Both the position numbers and the translations under genes were made by a program. A model generated the notes under the pieces. That model was not told the DNA's origin, made no database searches, and worked only from the letters and a program-made list of their open reading frames with translations. A stretch of DNA of 17,543 nt from Trichosporon coremiiforme. Taxonomy: Eukaryota > Basidiomycota > Tremellomycetes > Trichosporonales > Trichosporonaceae. Below, piece by piece: positions 9,612 to 17,543 of the stretch (its first letter is position 1; every line of letters starts with the position of its first letter). The stretch spans positions 1 to 17,543 of the forward strand of contig BCJJ01000109.1 of assembly GCA_039545355.1 (NCBI GenBank), given 5' to 3'.

Positions 9612-12163
9612 CTACTCATAGGTGAGTCGGCTCCGCTTCGTGATGGTCTCGTGATCGGCGTCGAGAACAGTGGCGATGCGGCGCTTATGTTCGTCGTCGA
9701 TAAGGTTCATACCGAACACGGCGCGAAGAACGGTCTGCATCTCTCGGATGCAGCGGAGCATCTCGACGCTCACCGTGTTCACGACGTACTCCAGTAGGTT
9801 GTTGCTTCCACTCTTCATGCGGACGATCGTCATCGCTGCGGTTTCACAGCACAGGCGGCAATAACGAGATGGCCACTTGGCGGGCAGCTCGTTATCGGGA
9901 GGGAAGTCCAGGTGGTCAGTGAGGGCCAGACTGGCTGTTTCATTTCCCTCGCTCTGACTTCCGCTATCCTTCGGCCACTGTCCTTCGATGGTATTGGCAA
10001 TGGGAGCGACAGCCTTGACGAAGGCTGGACCCGACAAGCCAGGCGAGAGGTCCTGGCGCGAAGTCACCAGCTCCATGTTCGCTGAGATTCGGGCGTCCAC
10101 GACCCCGCTGAAGAGCTGCCGCTGCCGGTCCATGACCAGTCTGACATCAGCTCACTACCGTGCAGGCCACCTACAGAATGTGTCGCTCGGCTCCCGTCTT
10201 AGTTCTGCAGACCCTCCCGACAATGTCCTTCACCATATTGGAGTACTGGTCCTAAAACTTGTGATTCGCGTCCATGGCCAAACGCTCCCAAGTTGAGCGG
10301 TCGCTGAGCTCATGCACAGCCAGCGACCCTGAGGGTAGATGGCGCTCGCGGGGGTTGGCATTCCTGCACCAGGTCAGTTCGTGATGCGGAACGACACTCA
10401 CTTGCGGAGCGCCTCGTCGACGGCGTGCGGAGTCAACTGGTTCGGATGATGACCTGCCTCCTGGGCGTCCTCAGCGCTGGGGACAGCGGTCACCGGTACA
10501 GTGGCTGCCAAGTCGTGCTGGAGACCAGTTCGCACTTCCATGAGGGCGTCGATAAACTTGGCGTCGGTCTGGAACGCTTGCTGGAGGGCGCGTGAGATGG
10601 GTCCGACAATGTCCTGGATGAGGATAGGCACTCCATCAGTGACTTCAGGAGGCAACCCTTGCAGGCTGTGTTCGGTCCGCTGGAGATGTTCTTGCACACG
10701 CTGACGCAGTTGTGCGACGGTCACATCAGCTTGGCCCAGGGTATCGTACTCACTTTGTGACGACGACCTCCTCGTACAGTTCGTAAATGAACTCGCTCGT
10801 GGGCTCCCAACCCAACCGCCGCCCGCACATCTCTGTCAAGAGCTGCAAATCACCAGTGTCGAACTCGTTCCTCTGGTTCTGCAGCCACACGTGCTCAGGC
10901 TGCGTCGCCTCCGCCGCGTTCCTCATGCGGAGTGGGTGCCAGCCATGCTCGGGTGTCGTGAGCCTAACCGACTCGTGGTTCCCCGTGTCGCAGACAAGAT
11001 CCGAGGTCGGCGGCTCATGAGGTGCCTCCTCATGGTCGATCTTGTTGAGAATGCCTGACCTCAGATACTGGAGCCTGCTGTTACTCACCGATGACGTTCT
11101 TGAAGCCGGGTTTGCAGCTCCCGACCAGCTTGAAGATTGGCAGGTGATCTGACGGATCCTCTGGACGTCAGCCTCGCCTTGTGCCAAATATGAACTCATC
11201 TCCGCCCATTGCATGGATCAAGACGATAAGACACTCAGGTCGACTCAGGTACTTGGATTACATACCTGATGTCAGTCGCGCCGCTCGACACCATCACCTA
11301 CGCCTTAGCTTGCCATCCTCAGCCTGACCTAGTCATGCTCGTCAGACGCTTCACGTCCAATCGAAAGCCTACCGGGAAAGTCGATGGCGCAAATATTCCT
11401 CTGGCCCGGCCCAGTGACCTGGGATCTGCCCTCTCTTCACACATCCGCACCACGCCCAAATCACATAGTGGGCAACTTTGTTCTCTGTAAGCTTCGGCCA
11501 GCTCTGCATACCCTCTACTCTCTCCTCCTCCGACATGGCTCTCAGCTGTTCCCATGTCCTGATGCTCCCGCCCAAGTGGACATCGACACGCCGCGCCTCC
11601 TCCCCAGCCAGCCGGGCAATGCTCAGCAGGTCGTCCGGATCGGTGACCGGGTTCTCAGTGAAAAGGCTGACGACATGGTGCCCGTCAAGCCCGCTGGAGT
11701 GGATGATCTTGGCGACGACCTCAAAGTGGTCGCCTCCTCTGCGACAGTAGATCGAGGTTGGCCCACTTTGATATCAGCCACGCCACCCGTAGGATACTTA
11801 CTGTGTAGCAAGACCACGGCCGCAATGTAAGGGGACCTGCAGTCAGAAGCTGTCAAGTTTGCTAAGCTCACTCCAACGAGAGCGGACAGGCTGGGGTTAG
11901 CTCACCACAGACTAGAGATAAGCTCACAAGCTGCTCTTGCCCGCTGACTGTCCACCTGCAACTGCAACCAAAGGATGCGGCAAGCCCTCACTACGAGAGT
12001 TAACAGAAGCCTTCAAACTCACTAACTGGCGCAAGGCGACGAGCTGATCTTGAACGTGGAACGCACACTCGACTTCGCTGTCGACGCGCGCTCCCAGGCC
12101 ACCGAGACCGCTGGCCATGCAGATCGAGTTTCGAGGCATCTGCAACGGCGTGAGAAGCGGCAT
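9612..12163 (-). pseudogene. Dynamin-superfamily GTPase, apparently disrupted
   Basis: Exons by splice signals: 11928-12163, 11872-11890, 11802-11836, 11465-11738, 11373-11418, 11302-11328, 11089-11160, 10754-11054, 10402-10700, 10175-10363 and 9612-10140. The G1 P-loop is VAVAGGQSAGKSSFLSALVG. The G2 region is GVPLHCGRGLATQ. G3 is VTGPGQRNICAIDFPG and G4 is GILNKID. The stalk includes TVAQLRQRVQEHLQRTEHSL and a WERLA.DANHKF segment. The GED-like end is YVVNTVSVEMLRCI ... LIDDEHKRRIATVLDADHET. By family knowledge such proteins are membrane-remodelling GTPases. Lesions: a TAG at 10252-10254 interrupts the stalk. The intron 10701-10753 joins exons of incompatible phase. TAA (11258-11260) and TGA (11168-11170) lie in a segment matching the dynamin YLSRPECLIVLIHAMGG strand. 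Unusual splicing or sequence errors could explain some of these. The identity is secure, the disrupted status less so. Confidence 0.68.
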
Positions 12164-12189
12164 TGTCTATAGTCAGTTGCCGCTCAACG

Positions 12190-12970
12190 ATGATGAAGAG
12201 GAAACAGGAAAAGGTCATTCTTGACCAGACCAGCTCTAATGAGATCGGAAAGGACGCCCTGGCCCTCTTTTGGAACGGGGCGGAGAGCGGGCGGACAGTC
12301 CAGTCAACCTGGGTAAGTTGAACCAAAAGGTGTGTGACCCAAGAGTAGAGGGCGTGATGATCGAGTGTGCATGGCTATCGTGAGAACATCAGGTGAGCCA
12401 GAGTCGTTGACCTCAGCTCGTAACGTCCTCTCGTTGCGAGGATGACGGATGGGAGCTTGACAATGAGAGTTCTGGACGCTGGAGGACGACGGTGGTGAAG
12501 AACGTTACGAGGGAGACTGAACAGTTGCGACGAGTCGTGCTGTCGCTGCAAAGTCTGTCGATGATGCTGACGCGGTATCAGATACGTGCCCCCCCCTCGG
12601 GTAGTACCACGATTCATCCGAGCCGGTGGTCCAAGATCGGGGTGTGCCCCTCCGCATCGGCATCCCCAGACGTCGTCTGTGCGCCCCATACCTGTGACCG
12701 GAGAGTCTCAGAACCCTCCAGTCCAAGCGATATTGCGCGATCGACGATTCCAAGAGACGCTTGGACCGTGTAGACGTCGATGGACGCGTCGAGGCTCCGT
12801 CGAAACGAGGGAAGCGTCGCAGTACGGCGAAATCCGACGGAATCTGAAGCCCGGTAGACCGGGGAAAGAGGGTACGTCACCGAGCGGGGGACCGCACTGC
12901 AGGCACAAAGTCCAAGGCCAAGAGGGACTGGGCCGAGAAGAAGCCGACCCAGGCCGAGTTTTTGATTTGA
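12190..12970 (+). CDS. Possible spliced gene, unknown function
   Basis: This is tentative. From ATG ATG at 12190 a 41-codon frame (MMKRKQEKVILDQTSSNEIG ... RTVQSTW) ends exactly at a GTAAGT donor at 12313. A TTGACCTCAG acceptor near 12416 reopens the same phase as LVTSSRCEDDGWELDNESSG and KNVTRETEQLRRVVLSLQSL. Without more splicing that frame stops at 12773. Downstream, a basic segment (DSKRRLDRVDVDGRVEAPSK) and another after a CTGCAG acceptor near 12901 (TKSKAKRDWAEKKPTQAEFL, stop at 12968-12970) read like protein and can be joined in phase. I cannot decide the middle splicing. The ATG is only 26 bp from the start of the divergent dynamin-like gene. I recognise no domain. The product would be basic. 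Confidence 0.25.
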
Positions 12971-13129
12971 GATTTCGGCGAATTCCCCAGCGATCCCTGG
13001 CTCACCATTTGAGATCGGCTCCAGGTCTTTGAGATAGTGGATGGGGGTCTTTGAGATCGCGAACACTTCTCTCAAACTCGCGACGAGGACTTCTCAAACG
13101 GCGAAACTGGCATCTATGTCCTTGAGATT
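12966..13129. repeat. Cluster of TTTGAGAT / TCTCAAA motifs
   Basis: TTTGAGAT occurs at 12966-12973, 13008-13015, 13028-13035 and 13050-13057. TTGAGATT is at 13122-13129. The reverse orientation TCTCAAAC is at 13070-13077 and 13092-13099. Seven copies in 164 nt in both orientations is far above expectation for GC-rich DNA. They could be binding sites for a regulator or the remains of a degenerate repeat. I know no factor for them. Confidence 0.55.
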
Positions 13130-13898
13130 GTGCACACGTTGGCGCATCCGGCAGCGGAAAGTGCATCGGAGTGTCCTGGTCGATGTCGGAGAGTACAATG
13201 CTTGCGGTGTTGTCGGTGGAGACGACAGCAGAGAGCAGAGTGTGAGAGAGATGGTGCTGGATGTTGCGGTGACTTGCCCGGAGTCGCGGTCCGAACTGCA
13301 TTGTTACAGGATGGTCTAAGTGGAAGCAACGAAGCAGTCGCAGTGCCCGCTGAGGGCCATAGTTATGCACGGCGACGCTGGGCAGATGCGATGGGGAAGT
13401 CTGGCAAACCTCGGCGATTCCGGATAGTAGCGCTAGTGCGTGCCTGCGTCAACGCACATGCACAACGGTCTCAGAGTCCCGGGCAATCATGGCTCGTAAC
13501 GAGGGTGGGCACCCGCGTCCTTGGAGGCAGGTGGGCTGGCTGGCCCCGTGAGCCCCGTGAGTTGAAGGGGAGCATGCACATGCTCTCACCGTAGGATGCG
13601 TTGCACAGATCAGATGACGCCCGCGGAGTATGCGGCGTGCCTTTGCTGATAGTACCGAGGGTTAAGATCCGACACGGAATGTCCGTGATCATCTGACCTA
13701 GAGCTCACTGCCGGCGGCCAGGCCGAGTCCCCGTGGCTGGTGCTGTGTGTTCTCGGGTCCACTAGCCGCAAGCCGCATGCAGCCGCATCGCAGTTCCCAC
13801 CAGAGCGCCTTGTGAGCAGGCGGATTTCTGCCTGTTTCTACCCCAGAGACAAGCACATGCTACGAGATGCCCAGAGGGAGCTTCGGCCGTTCCCAGGC
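12971..13898. other. Non-coding stretch upstream of formate dehydrogenase
   Basis: After the motif cluster this region has open frames on both strands (for example 13130-13594 plus and 13002-13370 minus). None has a recognisable domain or splice context, so I take the region as intergenic. Three copies of AGCCGCA lie at 13764-13787. The right part must contain the formate dehydrogenase upstream control region. Confidence 0.5.
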
Positions 13899-13906
13899 TA
13901 TATAAG
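13899..13906 (+). promoter_or_regulatory. TATA box of formate dehydrogenase
   Basis: TATATAAG lies 85 nt upstream of the formate dehydrogenase start codon. This is a canonical element at a plausible distance for a leader of about 50-60 nt. Most other genes in the window lack one, so it fits a strongly regulated or highly expressed gene. Confidence 0.75.
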
Positions 13907-13958
13907 ACAGCCTGATGTGGTCCGAGACAGACTCCATCCCCACAGCTCATCCTCTTCT

Positions 13959-13990
13959 CACAACAACAACAGCAACAACAACAACCAACC
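13959..13990 (+). promoter_or_regulatory. CAA-rich 5' leader of formate dehydrogenase
   Basis: The 32 nt before the start codon are almost entirely CAA repeats, ending in the context AACC-ATGG. Unstructured A/C-rich leaders of this kind are typical of efficiently translated fungal mRNAs. The base composition differs sharply from the surrounding GC-rich DNA. Confidence 0.7.
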
Positions 13991-15112
13991 ATGGCTCCCA
14001 AGGTCCTCATCATCCTCTACGACGGCGGCGAGGCTGCCCGCAACCAGCCCAAGCTGCTCGGCACCACCGAGAACCGCCTGGGCATGTACGACTGGCTCGT
14101 CCAGCAGGGCTGCACGTGAGTCGACCACCTTCCTCTGTGAGCTAACGCCAGCGTCGTGGTGACCTCGGACAAGGAGGGTCCCAACTCTGTCTTCCGCAAG
14201 GAGATTGTCGACACCGAGATCCTCATCACGACCCCGTTCCACCCGGGCTACCTCTCAAAGGAGATCATGGACACGGCCAAGAACCTCAAGCTCTGCGTCA
14301 CTGCCGGTGTCGGTTCTGACCACATCGACCTTGCGGCCGCCAACGAGCGCAAGATCACCGTCGCCGAAGTGTCTGGCTCGAACGTGGTCTCCGTCGCCGA
14401 GCAGGTCGTCATGACGATGCTGAACCTGGTGCGCAACTTTGTTCCCGCGCACGAGCAGATCATCAGCGGCGGCTGGAACGTGGCCGAGATCGCGCAGGAC
14501 GCGTATGACCTCGAGGGCAAGGTGATCGGAACCATCGGCTGCGGTCGTATCGGCTACCGCGTCCTGCAGCGCCTCGAGGCGTTCAACCCCAAGGAGCTGC
14601 TTTGGTTCGACTACACCGACCTCCCCGCTGAGGCGGCCAAGGCGATCAACGCGCGCCGCGTCGACACGCTCGACGAGCTGCTCAAGACCTGCGACGTCAT
14701 CACCGTCAACTGCCCCCTGCACGAGCAGACGCGCGGCCTCATTAACGCCGACAAGCTCGCGATGATGAAGAAGGGCGCGTGGCTCGTCAACACTGCCCGC
14801 GGCGCCATCTGCGACCGCATGGCCGTCGTCAAGGCTCTCGAGTCGGGCCACCTGAACGGATACGGAGGCGACGTGTGGGACGTCCAGCCCGCGCCCGCGG
14901 ACCACCCCTGGCGCACGATGCGCAACCCCCTCGGATGCGGCAACGCCATGACCGCCCACTACTCGGGCACCACCCTCGATGCGCAGAAGCGCTATGCCGA
15001 GGGCACCAAGGAGATCGTCGACAACTACCTCCAGGGCAAGCCGCAGAACCCCGCCAACGTCATTGTTGAGAATGGCCAGTACGCCTCCAAGGCTTACGGT
15101 CAGCGCAAGTAA
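13991..15112 (+). CDS. FDH1: NAD+-dependent formate dehydrogenase
   Basis: Two exons, 13991-14115 and 14152-15112, joined by a 36-nt intron with branch site CTAAC, give 361 aa, the family's usual length. It oxidises formate to CO2 with reduction of NAD+, a cytosolic detoxification and energy step. Conserved features are PFHP at 70-73, N119 in SGSNVVS, the Rossmann fingerprint GCGRIG at 171-176, and D195 (WFDY), which selects NAD+ over NADP+. R258 (NTARGA), D282 (GGDVW), Q287 (QPAP) and H311 (HYSGTT) are also present. R258, Q287 and H311 fall at the same numbers as in the Candida boidinii enzyme, as I recall it. Two small differences stand out: C172 inside the glycine motif, and A310 before the catalytic His where proline is usual. 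There is no mitochondrial presequence. The TATA box and CAA leader suggest strong expression. Confidence 0.97.
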
Positions 15113-16233
15113 GCCGGAACGCCGAGTCCCGAGTGCCGCGAGGCAAAATTAGTAGTAGTGTCAAGTGTATCGCATGAAGTATCTCGCATCTCCTACAGTC
15201 TAGCTGCAGCGGTACTGACGAGTGGCATGACTGACGGGGCTCAAGTGGTCGACTACGCGACGAGAACCTCGATTCGAGCACCGTGGTGAGAACATCTATA
15301 GTCGACCAACGGGGCACATTCTCATGTGTACGTGCATGACGTCTTGAGTGTGAGAGCTTCGAGTCAAGGCACCATCGCCATTCGGTCTTGGGTGTTCTCG
15401 TCGGTCACACCCGACTGCAGAGACAGCTGACAGCTTCTCTGATCCTCTCCCGGATTCACGGATCCCAGCTTGGTCATTCCAGTCGGTTCAAGTGATGGTT
15501 AATAATAGCGTCTCACGTCCCAGCTAGGTTCCGAGACCGCTCAACCAACTTTGTGGAATGCCCACGCAGCCTGTGGACCAGCATAGCGCAGCGTTTCTAA
15601 TATGAGCGTGGGCGGTGCAGAGGTAAGCGGTCGGCAACTCGCTCCATCCCGTTCCTACGTTCCTTATCGCGCCCAACCTCGAAATACCCATCCCATCCAT
15701 GCCCCCACCCATGCCTCCCTCTCAAACAGTGTTCTGACCTGATTCACAAGTAGATGTACATGTTAAAATCCGACAACAATTGTATGTGTGTTAAACCTTC
15801 TGATTCCTTCTTCCTTATGAATTGGTCTTTCCGTGACTCCGTCGTGAGGGCCGGATCGTGCCTCGCGTGTTTCGCGTGGCGGCCGAAGCGTGTCCGAAGC
15901 TTGGCTCGGTCTCGGCGTGAACTTCGGGGTGATGATGTGAACTGCGTCGGAATTCTGGGGTCTTCGCAACCAGACGATATGTCTCGCTGGTCTGGCTGAT
16001 GCTGCATTGATGTGGTAGGGTGGAAGGGAGGGAGGAGCCAAGTGGCTCCAGGGCGCCGGACGATCCCGACGATGATGGGTGGTGCAGTGACGTCTCTGCT
16101 GATGACGGGGAGCGCGAGACGAAACGAGGGCGTCGGGAATCCCAACACGATTGCGTGCGTGGTTGCGTGCTGGACGATCGGCGCTCGCTCTTGCGCTCTC
16201 GCGTCATCGCGCTCGACTCGATCGAGCCGAGCC
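15113..16233. other. Intergenic region without recognisable gene
   Basis: This 1.1-kb stretch lies between the stop of formate dehydrogenase and the stop of the convergent small secreted protein gene, so both 3' untranslated regions fall here. A 174-codon frame on the minus strand (15744-16268) overlaps the secreted-protein gene in another frame and shows only Arg/Ser/Pro-rich composition. I find no RNA gene or mobile element. Confidence 0.5.
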
Positions 16234-16557
16234 TTAGGCCCAGCTCGTCTTCGCCCGCCCCTGCACAATGTGCATCTGCACCCTCCTCCCGCCGATATCC
16301 GTGTTGTCGCCCGCCTGCCTGTCTGTCTCGACTAGGCCGTGGTGCACCGTGTCGGGCACCCACCAGTGGGTCTCGTTGTGGAAGCTGCCGCCTTGAGGGA
16401 CGGGCACTTCGACGTGACGCTTTGCGAGGTTCGGAGAAACAGGGGCGGGGGCGGGGAGGTCGCGCTTGTGATGCGCGTGGTCGCGGTCGCGGTGGGGTAT
16501 GGGCAGAGCGGTGGTCAGGGCGAGTGCGGCGAGGAAGAGAACCGCGCGGAGCATCAT
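16234..16557 (-). CDS. Small secreted protein with dibasic (Kex2-type) sites
   Basis: A single-exon frame of 107 residues. Residues 1-18 (MMLRAVLFLAALALTTAL) are a clear signal peptide with likely cleavage around A17-P19. A His-rich stretch (H22-H30) follows, then KR at 31-32, KR at 46-47 and RR at 91-92, all typical Kex2/furin-type processing sites. Cleavage would release a 13-residue Pro/Ala peptide (33-45) and a longer peptide from H48 containing one N-glycosylation sequon (N61-E-T) and HWWVPD. There are no cysteines in the mature part. I do not recognise the family. It has its own TATA box 190 nt upstream of the ATG. A second ATG three bases in (M2) could also be the start. The 3' end could be changed by an unseen intron, but I saw no strong splice signals. 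Confidence 0.62.
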   Translation of the reverse strand: MMLRAVLFLAALALTTALPIPHRDRDHAHHKRDLPAPAPVSPNLAKRHVEVPVPQGGSFHNETHWWVPDTVHHGLVETDRQAGDNTDIGGRRVQMHIVQGRAKTSWA

Positions 16558-16634
16558 CGTGACGGGGTCGTCAAAGGCCGTGCGATACTGAGCGGAACGG
16601 AGAGGCGTGGGTTATAGCAGTGCTGGTGATGGAG

Positions 16635-16691
16635 GTGCCGGGTAGTACTGTGCTGGGTAGGACAGTGCTGGGTAGACGCGAGTGCTGGGTA
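16635..16691. repeat. GTGCTGGGTA repeat with about 15-bp period
   Basis: GTGCTGGGTA occurs at 16650-16659, 16665-16674 and 16682-16691, with a one-mismatch copy (GTGCCGGGTA) at 16635-16644. Spacings are 15, 15 and 17 nt. It lies in the probable transcribed leader of the small secreted protein gene, between its TATA box and ATG, where it reads TACCCAGCAC. Confidence 0.75.
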
Positions 16692-16746
16692 CTGAGACGG
16701 AAGGAGGGGCCGGGGGGAGACGTAGCATCACTGGACATGGGGTGTG

Positions 16747-16754
16747 TATATATA
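16747..16754 (-). promoter_or_regulatory. TATA box of the small secreted protein gene
   Basis: TATATATA is palindromic. It lies 190 nt upstream of the ATG at 16557 on the minus strand. This supports the small secreted frame being a transcribed gene with a leader of roughly 150 nt. Confidence 0.55.
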
Positions 16755-17509
16755 GCCACCACTGTGCCCGGGCATTGATATCCGAGTTGCAGTGGAGTGG
16801 CCGGAGTGGTAAAGGGGTGATCGGGTTCTCGAATCGGCTTGTCTTGTCATGTGAATGTGAATGCGAGACCTACGTCATGCCGCGGCGTGTAACGAGGCGA
16901 TCCCTACGATCCCTCACCCAACGTTAGTGGCTCGATCGATCACCCTGCATGCCGAGAAACTAGTCCTATCTCTTTCTGCTGAACATCACATGCATGCATT
17001 CCGCTCGAGCTTGTGTGTATCTGTAAACATCGATACGCCAGCACCAAGGACATGGAAGGCAGAACACGACACCCCGCTCGCGAGGGCACCCGCTGGCACC
17101 CGGCAGCCGACACCCGGATCCGCCCCGCTCGTCATGTGCTGCGAACCGGCCCTCTCGCTCGCCAGGGACTGCGCCGCCATGCGCCATCGGCCTCCGTGTC
17201 CTCCCATGCTCCCAAGCCTCCCCAGTCTCACCTTCGACTTACCTCGCCCCAAGATCTGACGATTCCCAGTCTCACCTCCACCGATCATTGAATGCAAGAC
17301 TGAGGCTGGCCAGCCTTCTTCCCCGCGAATGAGCCCCAGGGTTCCCCACGCGTCGCGACCCCTGAGCCTTGGATGATAGCCGACGAACGCGATCGGGATC
17401 CCGCTCACCCTTCCGTCAAGTCGTCAGCATGGCTCACGCGTTGCAGACCAGTGCATCCGCGCGTGGCCGATGGCGGAAGTGCTCTCCGGCGGATCCGTCT
17501 CCGCTCCCG
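16755..17509. other. No recognisable gene
   Basis: Several open frames cross here (for example 16861-17259 plus and 16986-17408 minus, the latter starting with GTG). None resembles a known protein. This is probably the upstream region of the secreted protein gene plus flanking DNA of whatever lies to the right. An ATG at 17430 on the plus strand opens a frame running off the edge, with no domain visible. Confidence 0.4.
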
Positions 17510-17543
17510 TACCAGAGTACCAGAGTACCAGAGTACCAGAGTA
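17510..17543. repeat. 8-bp tandem repeat (TACCAGAG), cut by the window edge
   Basis: Four perfect copies of TACCAGAG plus two bases reach the end of the window, so the array continues beyond it. Six of eight positions match the GGTCCAGA unit at 1661-1700 when rotated to the shared CCAGAG core. Confidence 0.9.

Noticed and set aside
11998..12032. A 32-nt GTGAGT ... CGTAG intron-like segment in the first dynamin exon
   Set aside because: Removing it creates an immediate stop. Leaving it in keeps the N-terminus in frame with the P-loop, so I treat it as coding, although it could be a further lesion.
13130..13594. 154-codon plus-strand open frame
   Set aside because: It begins with a non-ATG codon, is Arg/Cys-rich and shows no domain or splice context.
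14255..14959. 234-codon minus-strand open frame
   Set aside because: Antisense shadow of formate dehydrogenase exon 2, caused by high GC at third positions.
15744..16268. 174-codon minus-strand open frame
   Set aside because: Low-complexity Arg/Ser/Pro composition, no domain, and it overlaps the better supported secreted protein frame.
16986..17408. 140-codon minus-strand open frame
   Set aside because: It begins with GTG, not a normal start here, and the GTGAGC at its start looks like a splice donor. No homology recognised.

Overview
The window looks like nuclear DNA of a GC-rich basidiomycete yeast. I infer Tremellomycetes, probably near Trichosporonales, but this is not proven. The reasons are protein families that read as fungal, intron-dense genes, and very short introns, mostly 33-45 nt, with a GTRNGY-type donor, a CTAAC or CTGAC branch site and CAG only a few bases downstream. 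I rebuilt the gene models by hand from splice signals, reading frame and family similarity.

Layout, left to right. (1) 1-1343, minus strand: the 5' part of an F-BAR / DEP Rho-GAP gene that runs off the left edge. (2) 1344-2296: intergenic DNA with two short tandem repeats. (3) 2297-5945, minus: MMS19, the targeting factor of cytosolic iron-sulfur protein assembly, complete in 14 exons (1017 aa). (4) 5946-6255: a 310-bp bidirectional promoter. (5) 6256-9264, plus: the AP-3 adaptor complex delta subunit, complete in 8 exons (914 aa). (6) 9265-9611: a convergent 3' region with a CTCA-type repeat. (7) 9612-12163, minus: a dynamin-superfamily GTPase gene, recognisable from P-loop to GED but carrying in-frame stops and a phase break, so probably an eroding gene. 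(8) 12190-12970, plus: a weakly supported spliced ORF of unknown function. (9) About 12971-13898: non-coding DNA, including a cluster of TTTGAGAT-type motifs. (10) 13991-15112, plus: a complete two-exon NAD+-dependent formate dehydrogenase with a TATA box and a CAA-rich leader. (11) 15113-16233: no recognisable gene. (12) 16234-16557, minus: a small secreted protein with dibasic Kex2-type sites, with its own TATA box. (13) 16755-17543: no recognisable gene, ending in an 8-bp tandem repeat cut by the window edge.

The genes do not form a pathway. They are housekeeping functions (Rho signalling, Fe-S targeting, vacuolar trafficking, formate oxidation) with fungal spacing. The most unusual piece is the dynamin locus. 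A 141-nt stretch bounded by good splice signals still encodes a recognisable piece of the GTPase domain but contains two stops. That could mean pseudogene decay or conversion of an exon into an intron.
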